Both the position numbers and the translations under genes were made by a program. 18,182 nt of DNA from SZUA-254 sp035292425 (GTDB lineage: Bacteria > Bacteroidota > Ignavibacteria > UBA10030 > SZUA-254): contig DATDQD010000256.1 of assembly GCA_035292425.1 (NCBI GenBank), positions 1 to 18,182 of the forward strand, written 5' to 3'. Shown piece by piece: positions 1-8,022 of this stretch (position 1 is the stretch's first letter; each line of letters opens with the position of its first letter). The notes beneath the pieces were generated by a model that worked only from the letters and a program-made list of their open reading frames with translations, searched no databases and was not told the DNA's origin.

Positions 1-327
1 GGCCGGCCGCTGGAACAGGGGAAATCGTACGTCTGGCGTGTCCAGACCCTGACGAGAGTCGCGGGCGGCGGCACGGTCGATCTCTCGAGCCCCGTCGCCG
101 GCTTCACGGTTTCCGAGGGCGGGACATACTACGACGCGCTCCTTGCCCGTCTCGAAATGATGTACGGGGCGCAGTACCCGGACATCTTCAGGGCGATCCG
201 CGAAGGCGCGTACCGGCCGACCGGCGATTACTCGCTCGACGGGACCGCGCTCAGCGAGGCGGACCTCCTGAAGGTGCTCGACGCGCTGCAGGAGGCCATC
301 GACTCTTCCGAACTCACGTTTGAATAG
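1..327 (+). CDS. 3' end of a surface-type protein with Fn3/Ig-like tail (partial)
   Basis: An open frame runs from the first base of the window to a TAG stop and encodes 108 residues; its start lies outside the window. The first 38 residues resemble the end of a fibronectin-III/Ig-like repeat: PLEQGKSYVWRVQ is the usual 'P-L-x-x-G-x-x-Y-x-W-R-V' strand pattern, and SSPVAGFTV is the typical closing strand. The remaining roughly 65 residues (YYDALLARLEMMYG to the end) look helical and acidic, and I do not recognise them. The FecR gene starts 15 bases after the stop, so the two are probably co-transcribed. That context suggests an exported or cell-surface protein, but the signal peptide region is not visible. 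The reading frame is secure; the function is not identified. Confidence 0.75.
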   Translation, partial: GRPLEQGKSYVWRVQTLTRVAGGGTVDLSSPVAGFTVSEGGTYYDALLARLEMMYGAQYPDIFRAIREGAYRPTGDYSLDGTALSEADLLKVLDALQEAIDSSELTFE

Positions 328-342
328 GACGGGGCAACGACC

Positions 343-1053
343 ATGACAGACAGACGAGCGATAAAATACGGTTTCGGGACCCTGGCCGCGGCGGCGCTGA
401 TATTTTCGATGACCGCGACCGGTTTCCGGTCTCCCGGGGCAACGCTTGCGCTCATCACGAAGGTGATCAGGGAAGTGAGCATGAAGAACGAAACCTCAGA
501 CTGGGACGCCGCCGAAAAGGGCGACATCCTGAAAACCGGAGACCGCGTGAAGACCGGCCAGCAATCGCTGGCGATCCTGAAATTCAACGACCGCAGCATC
601 GTCCGGGTGCGGGAGAAATCGGAAATCACGATGACCACCGAGGCGGACGGCAAGGGGACGGTCAAGAGTCTCAATTCCTCGGAGGGCGCCTTCGGTTTCG
701 ACATCCAGAAACAGCGGGCCGACGAGAAATTCCGGTTCACTTCCCCCACCTCCGTCGCTTCCATCCGCGGCACGTCGGGCACCTGGGGCAGCGGGCTGGG
801 AAACGATACGCTCGTTCTCCCCACGGGGCTCGTAAACCTTCTCAACAAGATCTCCGACAGGAACATCGACGTTCCGGCGGGATATATCGCGTTCTCCAAC
901 GCCGACGGATCGCTCAGCATGCGGCCGGCGACCGAGGAGGAGCTCGCGGCGGCCCGCAGACTGGCCACCGGCGGAACGCCCCGCGAACTGGACCTGAAAC
1001 TCCGGAACGGCAACGGCGACGAGAAGGATCTGATAATCAAATACAGGAATTGA
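343..1053 (+). CDS. FecR domain-containing periplasmic protein
   Basis: A 236-residue protein. Residues about 8-27 form a hydrophobic N-terminal segment that could be a signal peptide or membrane anchor. Residues about 57-148 match the FecR domain pattern: a GD-x-x-KTGDRVKTG opening, then LAILKFNDRSIVRVREKSEI, a strand with G-A-F-G-F-D-I, and the characteristic FTSPTSVASIRGT close. In the FecR family this domain sits in the periplasm and relays signals or binds envelope ligands; stand-alone FecR proteins without a partner sigma factor are common in this phylum. No ECF sigma factor is present here. Instead, the gene lies between a surface-type protein and a barrel-like protein, followed by a CHASE2 cyclase. 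The start has only a weak Shine-Dalgarno sequence, but it sits 15 bases after the previous stop. The domain call is firm; the ligand is unknown. Confidence 0.88.
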   Translation: MTDRRAIKYGFGTLAAAALIFSMTATGFRSPGATLALITKVIREVSMKNETSDWDAAEKGDILKTGDRVKTGQQSLAILKFNDRSIVRVREKSEITMTTEADGKGTVKSLNSSEGAFGFDIQKQRADEKFRFTSPTSVASIRGTSGTWGSGLGNDTLVLPTGLVNLLNKISDRNIDVPAGYIAFSNADGSLSMRPATEEELAAARRLATGGTPRELDLKLRNGNGDEKDLIIKYRN

Positions 1054-1120
1054 TATCGAAGACCGGAAGGTCATACGCGCTGTAAGAACCGAACGCTGAC
1101 AACTTCGACCCCCTGACACA

Positions 1121-3580
1121 ATGAAGAAGCCCGACGGTTTAACGCGGAGGACACGTTCCCTCCTGGCGCTCCTCATTCTACCGGCGCTTTTCACGGTGCC
1201 GGCCCCGGCGCAGTTCAGCGACCAGGTACTGAGGGTAGAAGTCGGCGAATACGCGCCCGGCCGGCCGCTCCTCCTGACGATCGAATTCACAAACCTGAAC
1301 GGCATCCGCGCGGTCAATGCCGCCTACCGCCTCTTCGGCTCCGGGACCTGGACAATGCGCGAGATGCAGATCATCGGCAACAGCGCGTTGTACGGCATCC
1401 CGGCGGACGAACTCCGTCCGGCCGTCCTCGAGTACTGGTTCTCCTTCTCGCGCACCGACGGCGGGGCCGACTCGACTTACCCCTCGATGAATCCCGAGAC
1501 ACAACCCCTGACGACGGACCTCGGTCCCGCGGTCCCGGAATCCCGGGCGCTGGTCGTCCTGAGCCCCGATCCCGGGGAACATCTGAACCGTGACGACGTC
1601 CTGATTTCGTTCTCCCTGGCGCGGCCCGACTCCTCGGTGGACGCCGGCCGCACGCAGATTTTCCTCGACGGCGACGACCTCTCCAAACACATGGTTGCCA
1701 GCGACGGGCTGTTCGTCCTGAGGCCCGACAACGCGGGCGCCGCGCCCGACGGCGGCTCCCACACCATCCGGGTGATCTTCTACGATACCTCGGGCGCCGT
1801 CGTGTCGGAGAAATCCTGGGATTTTTTCGTCCGCGGGCCCAGGCTCGACGCACCGGCCGGCTACGCAGGCTACGCAGGCTACGATAAAGCGCATGAATGG
1901 ACCGGCCGCGGGAACCTCAGGCTCGAGACGCGCAACGAGACCGTCTCCAACCTGGTCACGCCGTACAACCGCGCGACGCTCGACGCGCGGGCGACCGACG
2001 GGAGGTTCGAGTTCACCGGCCACCTTCATCTGACGAGCGAGGAGAAGGACACCCGCCAGCCCCAGCACCGGTTCTTCCTCGGCGCCGAATCGCCCTGGGT
2101 GAAACTGGGCTACGGGGACACGTATCCCGTCATGCCCGACATGATTATTTCCGGGAAACGCGTCCGCGGTTTCAGCGGCGCCCTCTCAGCCGGATTTTTC
2201 GACTTCGAGGTTGTGGCGGGGGACATCATCCGAAACGTCCAGGGGGACACCGTCCGCACTTTTCCCATGGACAGCCTCGCCGCCCTGCAGGCCGCCGACT
2301 CCACGGCGGCATACGGGCCGTACGACACGTCGGCCGTACCCGACATCTGGGCGAAATTCAGCCACGGGACGTTCGACCGGAGCCTGCTCATCCTCCGGCC
2401 GTCGTTTAAATTCGGAAACAGCGTTTTCGGCATCACCGCGCTGCACTCGAAGGATGACGTCGCCTCGGTGACCTACGCCGGCGCCCCGGAGGAAAACGCC
2501 GTGGCCGGCGCGGACCTCACCCTCTCGTTCGACAGGAAAAACATCGAGCTGAAGGGACAGGCCGGTTTCAGCCTCTACAACGGCAACATCCGGGGGGGGA
2601 CGATCAGCGACGCGGAGATTGACTCGATTTTCAGCGACTCGACCTACGAATCGTTCAGCCGCGACGACCTCCGGGACGCGCGCGACATCTTCTCGCGCTT
2701 CATCACCGTCAACGAGAACCTCGTCCCGCTGGGGAAGAAGAACCTTTCAACGCTCTCCTGGGAGGGGACCATCGCGGTAAACTACCAGCCGAACAATTTC
2801 ATTTTCACATTCCTGCGGCACGGCGCGAGCTACCGTTCGTTCGGCCAGCCGTTTTACCGGAGGGACGTCGAGGGCTTCTCGGTGAACGACCGCGTCCGCC
2901 TGGCCAATAACCGGTTCCAGCTCACGGCGGGGATCGAGCGGCTCGAGGACAACACCGCCGGGACCAAGGCCGCCACGACGACCTACACGACCGTCTCCGG
3001 AGGGGCATCGTGGCTCTCGCGGACCGATGTCCCGAACATCACGGTCGGCGTCCTCTCGATGACGAACGCCAACCCACTGGCGCCCTCGTCGCTCTACAGC
3101 GTGGACGACAACACGCTCCGGTTCATGGCGCAGCTGAGCCGGCAGGTGGTCCTCGGCGCGCGGCATTTCGCCAGCGTCGGTTTCAGCGCCTCCCGGAGGG
3201 ACGACAACAGCGGGCGGAACCTTGACAGCCGGAATACCTCCGTATCCCTGAGCGTGGTCACGGACTACGACTCGCCCCTGCGGACGACGGCAAGCGCGAT
3301 GTTCTTTTCAACAAAGATCGACATGTCCGGCGCCCCCGTCCAGGACCTCGCGTACACCATCCTCTTCTTCGGCGGCGAATACCGTCTGATGGAAAACAGG
3401 CTGGTCCTGAAAGCCGCGGCAAGCCCCACCCTCGGGGACATCAAACGCACGCTTCTGGACGCCGGGGCCCGCTACCATTTCACGAAGACGCTGAGCCTCG
3501 AGGGAAAGCTGGACCTCTATGTGAACGACGCCGCCGACACCGACGTCATCTGGAGCATGGTTCTCAGGGCCGACGTCTAG
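1121..3580 (+). CDS. Exported protein with Ig-like segments and outer-membrane beta-barrel-like region (unrecognised)
   Basis: An 819-residue protein. Residues 1-31 are a signal peptide (basic start TRRTR, hydrophobic LLALLILPALF, likely cleavage after APA). Two beta-rich, Ig-like segments follow: about 33-140, and about 141-240, which opens with LSPDPGEHLNRDDVLISF. From about 255 to the end the chain is built of alternating polar/hydrophobic strands with aromatic residues, as in outer-membrane beta-barrels. It includes a LGYGDTYPVMPDMIISGKRV-type stretch like the 'LGD...P...L-x-G-x-R-x-RG' motif seen in large outer-membrane proteins of this phylum. The chain ends in a strand of the kind used by the BAM machinery, though the last residue is V rather than F or W. 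The cyclase gene begins 7 bases later. I cannot name a family. An outer-membrane channel or scaffold working with FecR and the cyclase is an inference. Confidence 0.8.
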   Translation: MKKPDGLTRRTRSLLALLILPALFTVPAPAQFSDQVLRVEVGEYAPGRPLLLTIEFTNLNGIRAVNAAYRLFGSGTWTMREMQIIGNSALYGIPADELRPAVLEYWFSFSRTDGGADSTYPSMNPETQPLTTDLGPAVPESRALVVLSPDPGEHLNRDDVLISFSLARPDSSVDAGRTQIFLDGDDLSKHMVASDGLFVLRPDNAGAAPDGGSHTIRVIFYDTSGAVVSEKSWDFFVRGPRLDAPAGYAGYAGYDKAHEWTGRGNLRLETRNETVSNLVTPYNRATLDARATDGRFEFTGHLHLTSEEKDTRQPQHRFFLGAESPWVKLGYGDTYPVMPDMIISGKRVRGFSGALSAGFFDFEVVAGDIIRNVQGDTVRTFPMDSLAALQAADSTAAYGPYDTSAVPDIWAKFSHGTFDRSLLILRPSFKFGNSVFGITALHSKDDVASVTYAGAPEENAVAGADLTLSFDRKNIELKGQAGFSLYNGNIRGGTISDAEIDSIFSDSTYESFSRDDLRDARDIFSRFITVNENLVPLGKKNLSTLSWEGTIAVNYQPNNFIFTFLRHGASYRSFGQPFYRRDVEGFSVNDRVRLANNRFQLTAGIERLEDNTAGTKAATTTYTTVSGGASWLSRTDVPNITVGVLSMTNANPLAPSSLYSVDDNTLRFMAQLSRQVVLGARHFASVGFSASRRDDNSGRNLDSRNTSVSLSVVTDYDSPLRTTASAMFFSTKIDMSGAPVQDLAYTILFFGGEYRLMENRLVLKAAASPTLGDIKRTLLDAGARYHFTKTLSLEGKLDLYVNDAADTDVIWSMVLRADV
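1859..1884 (+). repeat. Short in-frame tandem repeat (9-bp unit)
   Basis: The 9-base unit GGCTACGCA occurs twice and is followed by eight bases of a third copy. It encodes Gly-Tyr-Ala repeated (GYAGYAGY) at about residues 247-254 of the barrel-like protein, at the junction between the Ig-like part and the putative barrel. It is probably a flexible linker that can change length by slippage. Confidence 0.7.
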
Positions 3581-3587
3581 GCCAGGC

Positions 3588-5795
3588 ATGGGCCGGGTGT
3601 TTTCACGGCGGACGCGCGCCGTCCTCACCAACCTGGGGATCGCCCTCTCGATCTCCCTCCTCGTTATTGTCTTCACGCAGGAGTTTTTCTTTAAATTCCC
3701 GCCCCTGAAGCGCGCGGAGCTTTCCCTGATCGACCTCCGGTTTGAAAAAAGGGGCACGAGGCTGGCGCATCCCGACTCATCCAAAATCGTCATCGTCGCC
3801 ATCTCGCAGGAGTCGTTCAAGACCCTCCCCGACCGCTGGCCCTGGCCGAAGGAATATTACACGCGGCTGGTGCGGAACCTCCGCAGAGCCGGCGCCAAGG
3901 CGATCGGCATCGACGTTATTTTCTCGTCGTCGGACCCCGAGCGCGCCGCAGCGGAGAAGGAACTGCGGGACGTGCTGTCGAACAGCCCCGAGGTCGTCCT
4001 CGCGGGAAAACTCGAGCCGGAGGCGGGTCGGTACCGGATCTTCCGCGCCGAGGAGGACTACGGCAACATCTTCACCGGGGCCGCGGACCACCTCGGGCTG
4101 GTCAACGTGGTCACCGATGAAGACGGCGTCCTCCGGCGCTACATGCCCTTCGCCTACGATTCCTCCCGGGGGAAACGGATCCCGATGTTTTCGATGGCGA
4201 TGCTGAACGTCTTCCTCGGGATGAAGGCGGGGTACACGGCGGAGGTCGACGCCGGGCAGTTCGCGTACTCGGACTGGACCATCCCGGGCTACGATTCGAC
4301 GTCGTTCCTCATTAACTATTATGGCCCCAGCGGGCTCTTCCGCCGGCTGAACATCGCCGACGTCCTGGACGACAGCACGTTCGATACGAGGGAGGAACTG
4401 GCGAACCCCGGGGTGGGCATCAACACGTTCGACGATCCCGACAACGGGTACCTGTACGACGGCACGTTCACCGGCAGGATCGTCCTCATCGGTTCGGTGA
4501 TGCCCGAGGACAAGGACCTGTTCACGGTGCCGATCGGGGAGGGGCGGATCGACGGCGACAACCAGATGTACGGGGTGGAGATCCACGCCAACGTCATTCA
4601 ATCGATACTGGACTCCGACCAGATCCTCCGCCAGCCCCGCTGGCAGGTGTCCATGATCGTCATCGGCCTCTGCCTCTTCAGCTTTTCACTCACGGCCGGG
4701 ATCAAGGCGATCCGCACGAAGTACGGCCTGCTTCTGGAAATTCTCGGCGCCGCCGTCCTCTTCGGACAGCTCACGATCATCTACTGGCTGGGCCTGAAGC
4801 TCTTCAACGAGCGGAACGTCCTGATGGACATGACGGCCCCCTTCCTGGCGGTCATCGCGTCGTATGTCGGGAGCTCGATCTACAATTACGTGTCGGAGCG
4901 CCGCCAGCGGCTGATGATCAAGAACATGTTCACCCAGTACGTGAACCCCTCGGTCGTGGACGAACTCCTCGAGGACCCCGACAAGCTCCGCCTCGGCGGG
5001 GAGCGGAAGGAGCTGACGGTGTTCTTCAGCGACATCGAGCAGTTCACCGGCATCTCCGAGAAGCTGCCGCCCGAACATCTCGTCTCGGTCCTGAACGAAT
5101 ACCTGAACGTGATGACCTCGCTGATCTTCGCCAACGACGGAACGCTCGACAAGTACGAGGGCGACGCCATCATGGCCTTCTGGGGGGCCCCGGTCCACCA
5201 CCCGGACCACGCCTTCCTGGCCTGCCGGACCGCGGTGCGGATGCAGGAATCGATCGACGGCCTGACCGGGCTCTGGACGATGGAGGGGAAACCGGTCCTT
5301 CGGACGAGGATCGGCATCAACACGGCGGAAGTGATCGTGGGAAACCTGGGCGGGGTAAACCGGTTCGACTACACCGTGATCGGCGACGGCGTGAACCTCG
5401 GCTCGCGGCTGGAGAACGCGAACAAGGAATACCGGACCAGGATCATCATCGGCGAGAACACCCACGCGAAGGTCGCCGGGCGCGTGATCGCCCGGGAACT
5501 GGACCTGCTCGTGGTCGCCGGGAGAACCGAACCGATCCGCGTCTATGAACTGATGGGGATCACCGGGGAGACGAAAGAACCGCCGCGGCTGCGGGAGTTC
5601 CTGCAACTTTACGGAGAAGGGCTGACACTCTTCAGGAACAGGGAATGGGACGCCGCGATCGGGAAGTTCCGCGGGGCTCTGGGGGTGAGGCCGGACGATT
5701 ACCCCGCGTCGATGTATATCGCGCGCTCGGAATCGTTCCGCGGGATCCCTCCCCCGCCCGGATGGAAGGGGGAGTTCGTGATGCTGAAAAAGTAG
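3588..5795 (+). CDS. CHASE2-domain class III adenylate cyclase with C-terminal TPR-like segment
   Basis: A 735-residue membrane cyclase that should make cAMP from ATP in response to an extracytoplasmic cue. There is a transmembrane helix at about 15-37, a CHASE2 sensor domain outside the membrane at about 40-345, three transmembrane helices at about 352-435, and a cyclase domain at about 470-650. Catalytic residues are complete: metal-binding D482 (FFSDIEQF) and D526 (KYEGDAIMAFW), base-recognising K522 and T596 (FDYTVIGDG), and transition-state N603 and R607 (NLGSR). The Lys/Thr pair is the class IIIb pattern and favours adenylate over guanylate cyclase activity. Residues about 665-715 look like one TPR repeat (LFRNREWDAAIGKFRGAL). 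It lies 7 bases after the barrel-like gene, so it is probably translated from the same message. The CHASE2 ligand is unknown. Confidence 0.95.
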   Translation: MGRVFSRRTRAVLTNLGIALSISLLVIVFTQEFFFKFPPLKRAELSLIDLRFEKRGTRLAHPDSSKIVIVAISQESFKTLPDRWPWPKEYYTRLVRNLRRAGAKAIGIDVIFSSSDPERAAAEKELRDVLSNSPEVVLAGKLEPEAGRYRIFRAEEDYGNIFTGAADHLGLVNVVTDEDGVLRRYMPFAYDSSRGKRIPMFSMAMLNVFLGMKAGYTAEVDAGQFAYSDWTIPGYDSTSFLINYYGPSGLFRRLNIADVLDDSTFDTREELANPGVGINTFDDPDNGYLYDGTFTGRIVLIGSVMPEDKDLFTVPIGEGRIDGDNQMYGVEIHANVIQSILDSDQILRQPRWQVSMIVIGLCLFSFSLTAGIKAIRTKYGLLLEILGAAVLFGQLTIIYWLGLKLFNERNVLMDMTAPFLAVIASYVGSSIYNYVSERRQRLMIKNMFTQYVNPSVVDELLEDPDKLRLGGERKELTVFFSDIEQFTGISEKLPPEHLVSVLNEYLNVMTSLIFANDGTLDKYEGDAIMAFWGAPVHHPDHAFLACRTAVRMQESIDGLTGLWTMEGKPVLRTRIGINTAEVIVGNLGGVNRFDYTVIGDGVNLGSRLENANKEYRTRIIIGENTHAKVAGRVIARELDLLVVAGRTEPIRVYELMGITGETKEPPRLREFLQLYGEGLTLFRNREWDAAIGKFRGALGVRPDDYPASMYIARSESFRGIPPPPGWKGEFVMLKK

Positions 5796-5940
5796 GGCTT
5801 TGACACCTCTGTTCTGGGTTGTAGCCTTATGCTGGTCCGGGTTGATTTCAAGTTTTTCCACCCCAAGAGAAGTTCAATTCGGCCGCACCGATGGGAACCA
5901 CAACGAATATATCCGTGTTCATTTGAACGTGAGTTAAATC

Positions 5941-5956
5941 ATCTCAAATATGAGAT
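5941..5956. promoter_or_regulatory. Inverted repeat, possible operator
   Basis: A perfect palindrome, ATCTCA-AATA-TGAGAT, with 6-base arms and a 4-base spacer, lies about 140 bases upstream of the first gene of the metal-efflux cluster. Size and symmetry suit a dimeric regulator. No regulator gene lies next to it, so the link to metal control is inferred. Confidence 0.35.
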
Positions 5957-5986
5957 CATCGCTATTCACAACGTGGATTTGTTACA

Positions 5987-6002
5987 GAATTGGATGCAAT
6001 TC
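5987..6002. promoter_or_regulatory. Second inverted repeat, possible operator
   Basis: A second perfect palindrome with the same geometry, GAATTG-GATG-CAATTC, lies 46 bases (centre to centre) downstream of the first. The arm sequences differ between the two, so they are not copies of one site. AT-rich DNA gives some such palindromes by chance. Confidence 0.3.
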
Positions 6003-6057
6003 GGGTTGTGTTAGATTGGCATGATTCTTGACGCATTTTACATGGAGATTACTGCTA

Positions 6058-6085
6058 TTGAATGTTTACAGGAAAGTGGTATATT
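6058..6085 (+). promoter_or_regulatory. Candidate promoter of the metal-efflux cluster
   Basis: TTGAAT (6058-6063) and TATATT (6080-6085) are separated by 16 bases and match the sigma-70 -35/-10 consensus at 4/6 and 5/6 positions. Transcription would begin only a few bases before the ATG at 6094, which has no Shine-Dalgarno sequence, so the first gene would be nearly leaderless. An alternative -35 is TTGACG at 6028-6033 with TGCTAT at 6053-6058 (19-base spacing). The assignment is tentative. Confidence 0.3.
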
Positions 6086-6093
6086 AACCCTCG

Positions 6094-6525
6094 ATGAGTT
6101 TTCCTTCTAAATATACGGCCTTGGGTCTGGTTCTCATCGCCGTGGTATTTCTCCTCGTCAACGCCGGGTTCACTTCGGTGCTCCATTCATGCCTGATGGT
6201 AGACAAGGCATGCTGTGAAGCGATGTTGACGGGTGGAGCTATGACCCCGGATGCCGCGATACCACCCTCCCTGCCCGCATTCAACCATTCTGGGTCATCT
6301 TGCTGTGAAAATGCGATTATGGGCGGGCTATGGGGAATTTCCGCCCTCTCCGAATCGAAAGGTAATAACCAGGTACAGAAATCCACACCGCTTCACGATG
6401 TAACCGGTCCGTATTCGCCGATTCTACGGCCGACCGCACCATCTTCTCATTATTTCATAACACAACACCCCGCATCTCCCCCGTCAAGGGAGATATTCAT
6501 CCTCACCTCGGCTCTCCTGATTTAA
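6094..6525 (+). CDS. HYC_CC_PP-like small cysteine-pair protein
   Basis: A 143-residue small protein, the first gene of the metal-efflux cluster. Residues about 8-27 are a hydrophobic signal peptide or anchor (ALGLVLIAVVFLLVNAG). It then shows the order seen in the HYC_CC_PP family of Bacteroidota: H31-S-C33, a Cys pair C40-C41, a second Cys pair C70-C71, and P129-P130 shortly before the C-terminus (SPPSREIF). In the family the first motif is H-Y-C; here it is H-S-C. Family members are short exported proteins of unknown function. The paired cysteines and position before cusCBA suggest Cu(I)/Ag(I) or heavy-metal binding in the periplasm, which is an inference. The start lacks a clear ribosome-binding site. 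A gap of 162 bases separates it from the channel gene. Confidence 0.68.
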   Translation: MSFPSKYTALGLVLIAVVFLLVNAGFTSVLHSCLMVDKACCEAMLTGGAMTPDAAIPPSLPAFNHSGSSCCENAIMGGLWGISALSESKGNNQVQKSTPLHDVTGPYSPILRPTAPSSHYFITQHPASPPSREIFILTSALLI

Positions 6526-6572
6526 AGACATTCTTCTCTCTCCCGATCTGATGGCAAGGGCGTATTCCGTCC

Positions 6573-6606
6573 GGACCCCTCAGGTCGAATACATTCACCG
6601 GGGTCC
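6573..6606 (+). other. Hairpin in the leader of the channel gene
   Basis: GGACCCC (6573-6579) is complementary to GGGGTCC (6600-6606) across a 20-base loop. It lies in the 162-base gap before the TolC-type gene. A weaker 5-base stem (CGGGG...CCCCG, about 6643-6660) follows. No T-run follows either, so they may be RNA structure or a processing site rather than a terminator. Confidence 0.25.
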
Positions 6607-6687
6607 CGAGCTGCAAAGGCGATCATCGGCAAAACGAAATTCCGGGGTATTCTTTCCCCGCACGGTTTATCGACAGGAGAGTTTTCA

Positions 6688-8022
6688 ATGAGAATGTTCA
6701 TCCGAATCAGTTTTTACATCGTTGTTTTGACGCTGTTCAGGGGCTATCCTGAAGCGCAGGGGCAAGAACTCCGTACGGCTCTTGCACCGGACCGGACAAG
6801 TGCAGCCTCCATTTCGTCTCAGGATATAGTCGGATCCGATACCGCGCATACACTCGAGCTGTTCCTCTCGGAGGCGCTGCGGAACAATCCGCGCCTTCAG
6901 GCGGCCAGGGAGAAAGCCAGGAGCGCTGACGGCCGTGTCCCGCAGGCCGCCGCCTGGGATGATCCGATTGTCGGCGTCGAGTACTTCGCAACACCCGTCA
7001 CATCGGCCAATCCGTTCAGGGACGGGATGGAGACGGATTATTTCATACAGCAGATGATTCCATTTCCCGGCAAGAAAGGCCTGATGAGGGACGCGACTAC
7101 GGCGGCCGCGAAAATGGAAGTTCAATCCGCTGCCGCTCTCGAACGAAAACTCGTCGCCGAGGTAAAAACCTCCTATGCGATGATCTATTCGACACAACAA
7201 CGAATCCGGGTTAATGAGGAGAATCAGGAGCTTCTGGAACAAATCGTCGAATCTGCCCGTGCAAAATACCGTGTGGGGGTGACTTCCCAGGGCGATGTCC
7301 TCAAAGTTCAGGTTGAGCTCGCAAAACTACAGAACGATCAATCGGCCCTTGAACAGGAACTGGCCTCCGCGGTGTCGATGATGAACGCCCTCAGGTCTGT
7401 TTCCCCGGCGACTTCCGTCGGTCCGCTCGTTGGAGTCGTCCTGGCTGAGTATCCCGAATCACCTGAATCGGCGTCATCCGATGCCCTCGAAAGCCGACCG
7501 GAAATCCAGGGCATGCGAAATGAGGTCGAGATGAAGGAGGCGGACGTGGCCGCGTCGCGCAGAGAGTGGTTCCCGGATTTCATGGTCAGGGGAATGTACA
7601 AGCAGATGATGGACCAGACGGACCAGTGGGCTGCCATGGTCGGCATCAACATTCCGCTGGCTCCCTGGGGGGTCGGAAAATACACCGGCAAAGTCGAGGA
7701 GAACGAAGCATCGCTGAGGTCGAGCGAACAATCGCTGCTCGAGATGCAGAATATGGTGCAGGCGCAGGTGCGCGATGCCCATGCAAAAGTGCGATCGGGA
7801 TGGGAGCGGCTTGATCGCTACCGGGAAACCATACTGCCGCAGGCCGAAGAGGCATTTCAGTCGACCCTTGCCGCTTATCAGATCGACGCCGCCGATTTTC
7901 TGTCACTCCTGGACAGTTACAGAATGCTCCAGATGTTGAAGATGGAATATTACATGGTTGAAGCCGAATATGCCTCGAACCTCGCTTCGCTCGAACAGGC
8001 TATTGGAAGGAACCTTGAATGA
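6688..8022 (+). CDS. cusC: TolC-family outer-membrane channel of a copper/silver RND efflux system (CusC-type)
   Basis: A 444-residue outer-membrane efflux protein. Residues 1-25 form a signal peptide (FIRISFYIVVLTLF, likely cleavage near AQG). There is no lipobox, unlike E. coli CusC, which is a lipoprotein. The two OEP repeats are visible: LELFLSEALRNNPRLQAARE opens the first at about residue 55, and the second ends with the helical LDRYRETILPQAEEAFQ and SLLDSYRMLQM stretches. As a trimer it would form the outer-membrane duct for the adaptor and pump encoded next. The start is supported by an AGGAGAG ribosome-binding site. Its TGA stop overlaps the next start as ATGA, so translation is probably coupled. 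It belongs to the heavy-metal-efflux branch on context; metal choice is taken from the pump. Confidence 0.93.
   Translation: MRMFIRISFYIVVLTLFRGYPEAQGQELRTALAPDRTSAASISSQDIVGSDTAHTLELFLSEALRNNPRLQAAREKARSADGRVPQAAAWDDPIVGVEYFATPVTSANPFRDGMETDYFIQQMIPFPGKKGLMRDATTAAAKMEVQSAAALERKLVAEVKTSYAMIYSTQQRIRVNEENQELLEQIVESARAKYRVGVTSQGDVLKVQVELAKLQNDQSALEQELASAVSMMNALRSVSPATSVGPLVGVVLAEYPESPESASSDALESRPEIQGMRNEVEMKEADVAASRREWFPDFMVRGMYKQMMDQTDQWAAMVGINIPLAPWGVGKYTGKVEENEASLRSSEQSLLEMQNMVQAQVRDAHAKVRSGWERLDRYRETILPQAEEAFQSTLAAYQIDAADFLSLLDSYRMLQMLKMEYYMVEAEYASNLASLEQAIGRNLE

Larger units (their letters stand above)
5796..6093. other. AT-rich intergenic spacer between two gene blocks
   Basis: These 298 bases hold no convincing gene. 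A 61-codon open frame at 5829-6014 lacks a ribosome-binding site and resembles nothing. Composition falls clearly below both flanking genes. The second half contains two short inverted repeats and promoter-like hexamers (listed separately), so it probably carries the control region of the metal-efflux cluster. I see no T-tailed hairpin after the cyclase gene. Confidence 0.6.

Noticed and set aside
4686..5861. Long minus-strand frame (391 codons) across the cyclase gene, and similar ones at 228-1040, 496-1317, 1178-2068, 9290-10486, 10781-11812 and 11903-12847
   Set aside because: They lie opposite clearly real genes; GC-rich codon use leaves the opposite strand open. The products are rich in Arg, Pro, Asp, His or Ser and show no domain.
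5829..6014. 61-codon frame in the AT-rich spacer
   Set aside because: It has no ribosome-binding site and no recognisable feature, and it overlaps the palindromes; it is more likely non-coding control DNA.
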